A stretch of 6,693 bases of DNA from contig CALCSH010000188.1 of the NCBI GenBank assembly GCA_937893815.1, positions 1-6,693 of the forward strand. Reading direction: 5' to 3'. Position 1 is the first letter of the stretch; each line of letters begins with the position of its first letter. This stretch comes from an uncultured Anaerolineae bacterium. GTDB taxonomy: Bacteria > Chloroflexota > Anaerolineae > Anaerolineales > UBA11858. This document shows, piece by piece, positions 3,893 through 6,693 of this stretch. The notes under the pieces are model-generated. The model saw only the letters and a program-made list of their open reading frames with translations. It ran no database searches and was not told where the DNA came from. The position numbers were made by a program, and so were the translations under genes.

Positions 3893-6649
3893 ATGTCAGA
3901 CACTCCTATTTACACCATCGGCTACAGCGCGCAGGAGATCGAGGCTTTCCTGGATGCGTTGAAAGCCAACCAAATTGAATTCCTGATCGACGTGCGCTCG
4001 CAGCCCTATTCGCGCCGCGAACCGGCGTTCTCGAAAGTTGCTCTGCAAGAATTTCTAGATTCTAATGGCGTGCGCTACGTTTTTATGGGCGACACCCTGG
4101 GTGGCAGACCCGATGACGAAGCCTGTTACACCAACGGTGAAATTAATTACGAAAAACTCGCCCGACAGCCTTTCTACCGGCGGGGCATTGAGCGCCTGCA
4201 CAACGCCAACCGCCAGGGGCATCGCGTGGCACTGATGTGCGCCGAGAGCAAGCCCGAGAACTGCCATCGCAGTCGCCTGATCGGGCAAACACTGAGCGCC
4301 GAGGGAATCGACATACGACATATTGATGAAGTCGGCCAACTCATTTCTCAGGAACAGGCGCTGCTACGACTCTCCGAGGCGGAACTGGCTTCGGTGTTAT
4401 CACGGCACCTCCCTGGGCCGAGTGCGGAAAATCCTGCCGGGGAGCCGAAAGAAAGCTTCGAGACAGAAATCCATCACATTGAAGGTATCCTGCAGCAAAC
4501 ATTCGGCTATCCCCAATTTCGCCCCCTACAACGCCGCATTATCGAAAACGTGCTCCACAAGCGCGATTCGCTGGCCGTGATGCCCACTGGCAGCGGCAAA
4601 TCGCTATGCTATCAATTGCCTGCCATGCTCTTCCCCGGCCTGACCGTGGTGGTTTCGCCGCTGATCGCGCTAATGGAAGACCAGGTGCTAGAACTGCGCG
4701 AGTGGGGCGTGGCGGCGGTTTACCTGAACAGCACGCTCAGCTACGCCGAGTACGCCGAAACCACGGCGCGCATCCGTTCTGGCGAAGTCAAACTGCTGTA
4801 CGCTGCCCCCGAAACCCTGCTGCGCCCGGAAACGTACGCCCTGCTGGAAAACTGCCGGGTGGATAGCCTGGTGATTGACGAGGCGCATTGCATCTCGGAA
4901 TGGGGCCACGATTTCCGGCCCGAATATCGCCAGCTTGCCGATTTGCGCAAACGCCTGCCCAATGCCGTCACCCTGGCGGTGACCGCCACCGCCACCCGCC
5001 GCGTGCGCCAGGATATCAAGGCCTCGCTGGGCATCAGCGAGGCCAACGAGTTCATTAGCAGTTTCAACCGCGATAATTTGATCCTCTCGGTGCAGGATAA
5101 AATCGCTGGCATCGCCCAGGCACGCGCCTTCCTCGATGCGCACAAAGGACAGGCTGGCATCATCTACTGCGCCACGCGTGACCAGGTGGATAGCCTCACC
5201 GATCAACTCGCCTCACTCGACTTTCCCGTGCTGGCCTATCACGCCGGAATGGATGACCAAACCCGCCGCGCTCACCAACACCGCTTCCGCTACGAAGACG
5301 GTCTGATCATGGTTGCCACGATCGCCTTTGGCATGGGTATCAATAAATCAAACCTGCGCTTCATTTTGCACTACGACCTGCCCAAAAACGTAGAGAGCTA
5401 CTACCAGCAAATTGGGCGCGCCGGGCGCGATGGCCTGCCCGCCGACTGCCTACTGCTCTACTCCTATGGCGATGTCGGCACGATCCGCTACTTCATCAAC
5501 CAGGAACCGCCCGAACTGCGCCGCGGTTCCGAAACACGTTTGCAGGCCATACTCGATTTTGTCGATACCCAAACCTGCCGCCGCACGCCGCTGCTGGCTT
5601 ATTTTGGGGAGAAATTCGCCGATGAAGATTGTGAGGCATGTGATCATTGTCTGGCTGCCCAACAGGACGCGCAGACTCCCTCTGGGGCTGATTCAGCCAA
5701 AGTTGACTTAACCGCCCCGGCGCGTCAACTGCTGATCTGTGCCCAAGAGACCGAGGAAATCTTCGGCGCCGCGCATCTGATCGATGTATTACGCGGCTCG
5801 CGCGCAAAAAAAGTACTCCAATTCAAGCACGAGCGATTGTCATCGTACGGAGCCGGACTGGCTTATACCAAAGATCAGTGGCGGCACCTGGTGGCACAAT
5901 TCATCCGTCAGGGGTTGCTGGAACGCACACAACCCCATGGCTCACTCAAAGTGACCGATGCAGGCTGCACTCTTCTACTGGGCGGCGAGGTGTGGGGAAC
6001 GCTGCCGGGCGCCATGGCTGGCCTGGCTGTACAAGGACAGGCCGAACACGACCCTGCTTTATTCGAGCAGTTGCGCGCATTGCGTTCAGAACTGGCGAGC
6101 GAGCGCAATGTGCCGCCTTATGTCATCTTCCACGATCGCTCACTGGTCGAAATGGCAACCTTCTTTCCGCACACGCCATCAGCCTTGAGTCAAATCTACG
6201 GCGTCGGGCAGCGCAAAGTCGAGGAATACGGCCCGCATTTTCTACCTATCATCCAGACCTTCTGCCAGGAATACGACATCCACCCAACTACCCAACCATC
6301 AAATCAACAAACACATCGCGCCTCACCCTCCGGGCAGCAGCGCACCGATCACGTCTGGGAACGCTTTCAGGCCGAGGAATCGGTTGAAAGCATCGCCGCC
6401 GATTTGGGCTTCACCCAGAGCACAATTCTCAATCACTTGAAAAAAGCGCACACCGCCGGGAAACCCTTGGCGGCAGAAAGACTGAAAGCTGCCAGCCAAC
6501 TCTCACCTGAAGATGAGAGACGCGTGGTCGCGGCCTTCGAATCATTGGGCGATACCTATCTCAAACCCATTTTTGACGCTTTCGGGGGGAAAATATCCTA
6601 CGACCAATTGCATCTCTGGCGATTGATCTACCAGATCACAAGAGCTTAG
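3893..6649 (+). CDS. recQ: DUF488-RecQ fusion: ATP-dependent DNA helicase RecQ with N-terminal DUF488 domain
   Basis: A single uninterrupted 918-residue frame, much longer than the roughly 600 of E. coli RecQ. DUF488 occupies about 4-158, with TIGYS, IDVR (32-35) and the conserved MCAE (115-118) plus CHR (124-126) residues intact. A Pro/Glu-rich linker follows (161-190). RecQ helicase: motif 0 FGYPQFRPLQ (204-213), motif I TGSGKS (232-237), DEAH (329-332), aromatic-rich loop SEWGHDFRP (335-343), motif III TATAT (364-368), motif V AFGMGINK (478-485), motif VI QQIGRAGRDG (505-514). Zinc site C562, C580, C583, C586. RQC winged helix about 605-702. HRDC about 719-793. A low-complexity linker (796-815) leads to an HTH_40-like helicase C-terminal domain (about 818-912). 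The family unwinds DNA 3' to 5' at forks and recombination intermediates. The start codon follows the comM stop by two bases with no clear SD, implying co-transcription and translational coupling. All catalytic residues are present, so it should be an active helicase. What DUF488 adds is unknown. Confidence 0.95.
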   Translation: MSDTPIYTIGYSAQEIEAFLDALKANQIEFLIDVRSQPYSRREPAFSKVALQEFLDSNGVRYVFMGDTLGGRPDDEACYTNGEINYEKLARQPFYRRGIERLHNANRQGHRVALMCAESKPENCHRSRLIGQTLSAEGIDIRHIDEVGQLISQEQALLRLSEAELASVLSRHLPGPSAENPAGEPKESFETEIHHIEGILQQTFGYPQFRPLQRRIIENVLHKRDSLAVMPTGSGKSLCYQLPAMLFPGLTVVVSPLIALMEDQVLELREWGVAAVYLNSTLSYAEYAETTARIRSGEVKLLYAAPETLLRPETYALLENCRVDSLVIDEAHCISEWGHDFRPEYRQLADLRKRLPNAVTLAVTATATRRVRQDIKASLGISEANEFISSFNRDNLILSVQDKIAGIAQARAFLDAHKGQAGIIYCATRDQVDSLTDQLASLDFPVLAYHAGMDDQTRRAHQHRFRYEDGLIMVATIAFGMGINKSNLRFILHYDLPKNVESYYQQIGRAGRDGLPADCLLLYSYGDVGTIRYFINQEPPELRRGSETRLQAILDFVDTQTCRRTPLLAYFGEKFADEDCEACDHCLAAQQDAQTPSGADSAKVDLTAPARQLLICAQETEEIFGAAHLIDVLRGSRAKKVLQFKHERLSSYGAGLAYTKDQWRHLVAQFIRQGLLERTQPHGSLKVTDAGCTLLLGGEVWGTLPGAMAGLAVQGQAEHDPALFEQLRALRSELASERNVPPYVIFHDRSLVEMATFFPHTPSALSQIYGVGQRKVEEYGPHFLPIIQTFCQEYDIHPTTQPSNQQTHRASPSGQQRTDHVWERFQAEESVESIAADLGFTQSTILNHLKKAHTAGKPLAAERLKAASQLSPEDERRVVAAFESLGDTYLKPIFDAFGGKISYDQLHLWRLIYQITRA

Positions 6650-6693
6650 GGGGCCACAAGGGTGTTCCGAGAGCAGCGCAAAAGAGTCTGGGG

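Noticed and set aside
4688..5206. 172-codon minus-strand open frame inside recQ
   Set aside because: It lies opposite conserved helicase motifs and has a low-complexity Gly/Val/Ala-rich translation. It is an artefact of GC-rich codons on the other strand.
6646..6693. Minus-strand open frame ending in TAA at 6646-6648, as the tail of a convergent gene
   Set aside because: Fifteen open codons at the window edge with no recognisable motif. Another minus-strand frame is also open here, so no call can be supported. No terminator is evident in 6650-6693 either.

Overview
The window carries seven convincing protein-coding genes plus the possible tail of an eighth at the left edge. It is chromosomal bacterial sequence of moderate GC content. 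I saw no transposase, integrase, CRISPR array, rRNA or tRNA. The taxonomic guess is an inference only: a single-TPR mini-protein, SD-poor starts beside strong promoters, and a RecQ with HRDC and C-terminal HTH domains would fit Chloroflexota (Anaerolineae-like), but nothing seen here proves it.

Layout. Positions 1-301 (plus strand) hold a possible 15-residue C-terminal fragment and a 72-residue TPR-like protein. Positions 343-2111 (minus strand) hold four genes that read, in transcription order: a two-TM membrane protein, a 70-residue one-TM protein, a pterin-4a-carbinolamine dehydratase, and a Crp/Fnr-type regulator. The last of these converges on the TPR gene. Positions 2112-2345 are a divergent, gene-free control region of 234 bp. 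It contains a near-leaderless extended -10 promoter for the minus cluster, several dyads and inverted repeats, and a strong TTGACA-N17-TACACT promoter for the plus strand. Positions 2346-6649 (plus strand) hold two tightly packed genes: a ComM/YifB AAA+ branch-migration ATPase and, two bases later, a 918-residue protein that fuses an N-terminal DUF488 domain to a complete RecQ helicase (helicase core, zinc site, RQC, HRDC, extra C-terminal HTH). The last 44 bp have no assignable content.

How they work together. ComM and RecQ act on recombination intermediates and unwound or branched DNA, so the two-gene unit looks like a DNA recombination/repair operon. Its promoter is placed so that transcription should start on the A of the comM ATG, giving a leaderless mRNA. 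A CCTGA-N8-TCAGG dyad (also readable as CTG-N10-CAG) lies two bases upstream of its -35 and is a candidate operator. The most unusual item is the DUF488-RecQ fusion, because it ties an uncharacterised domain with intact conserved Cys/His/Arg residues to a DNA helicase in one chain.
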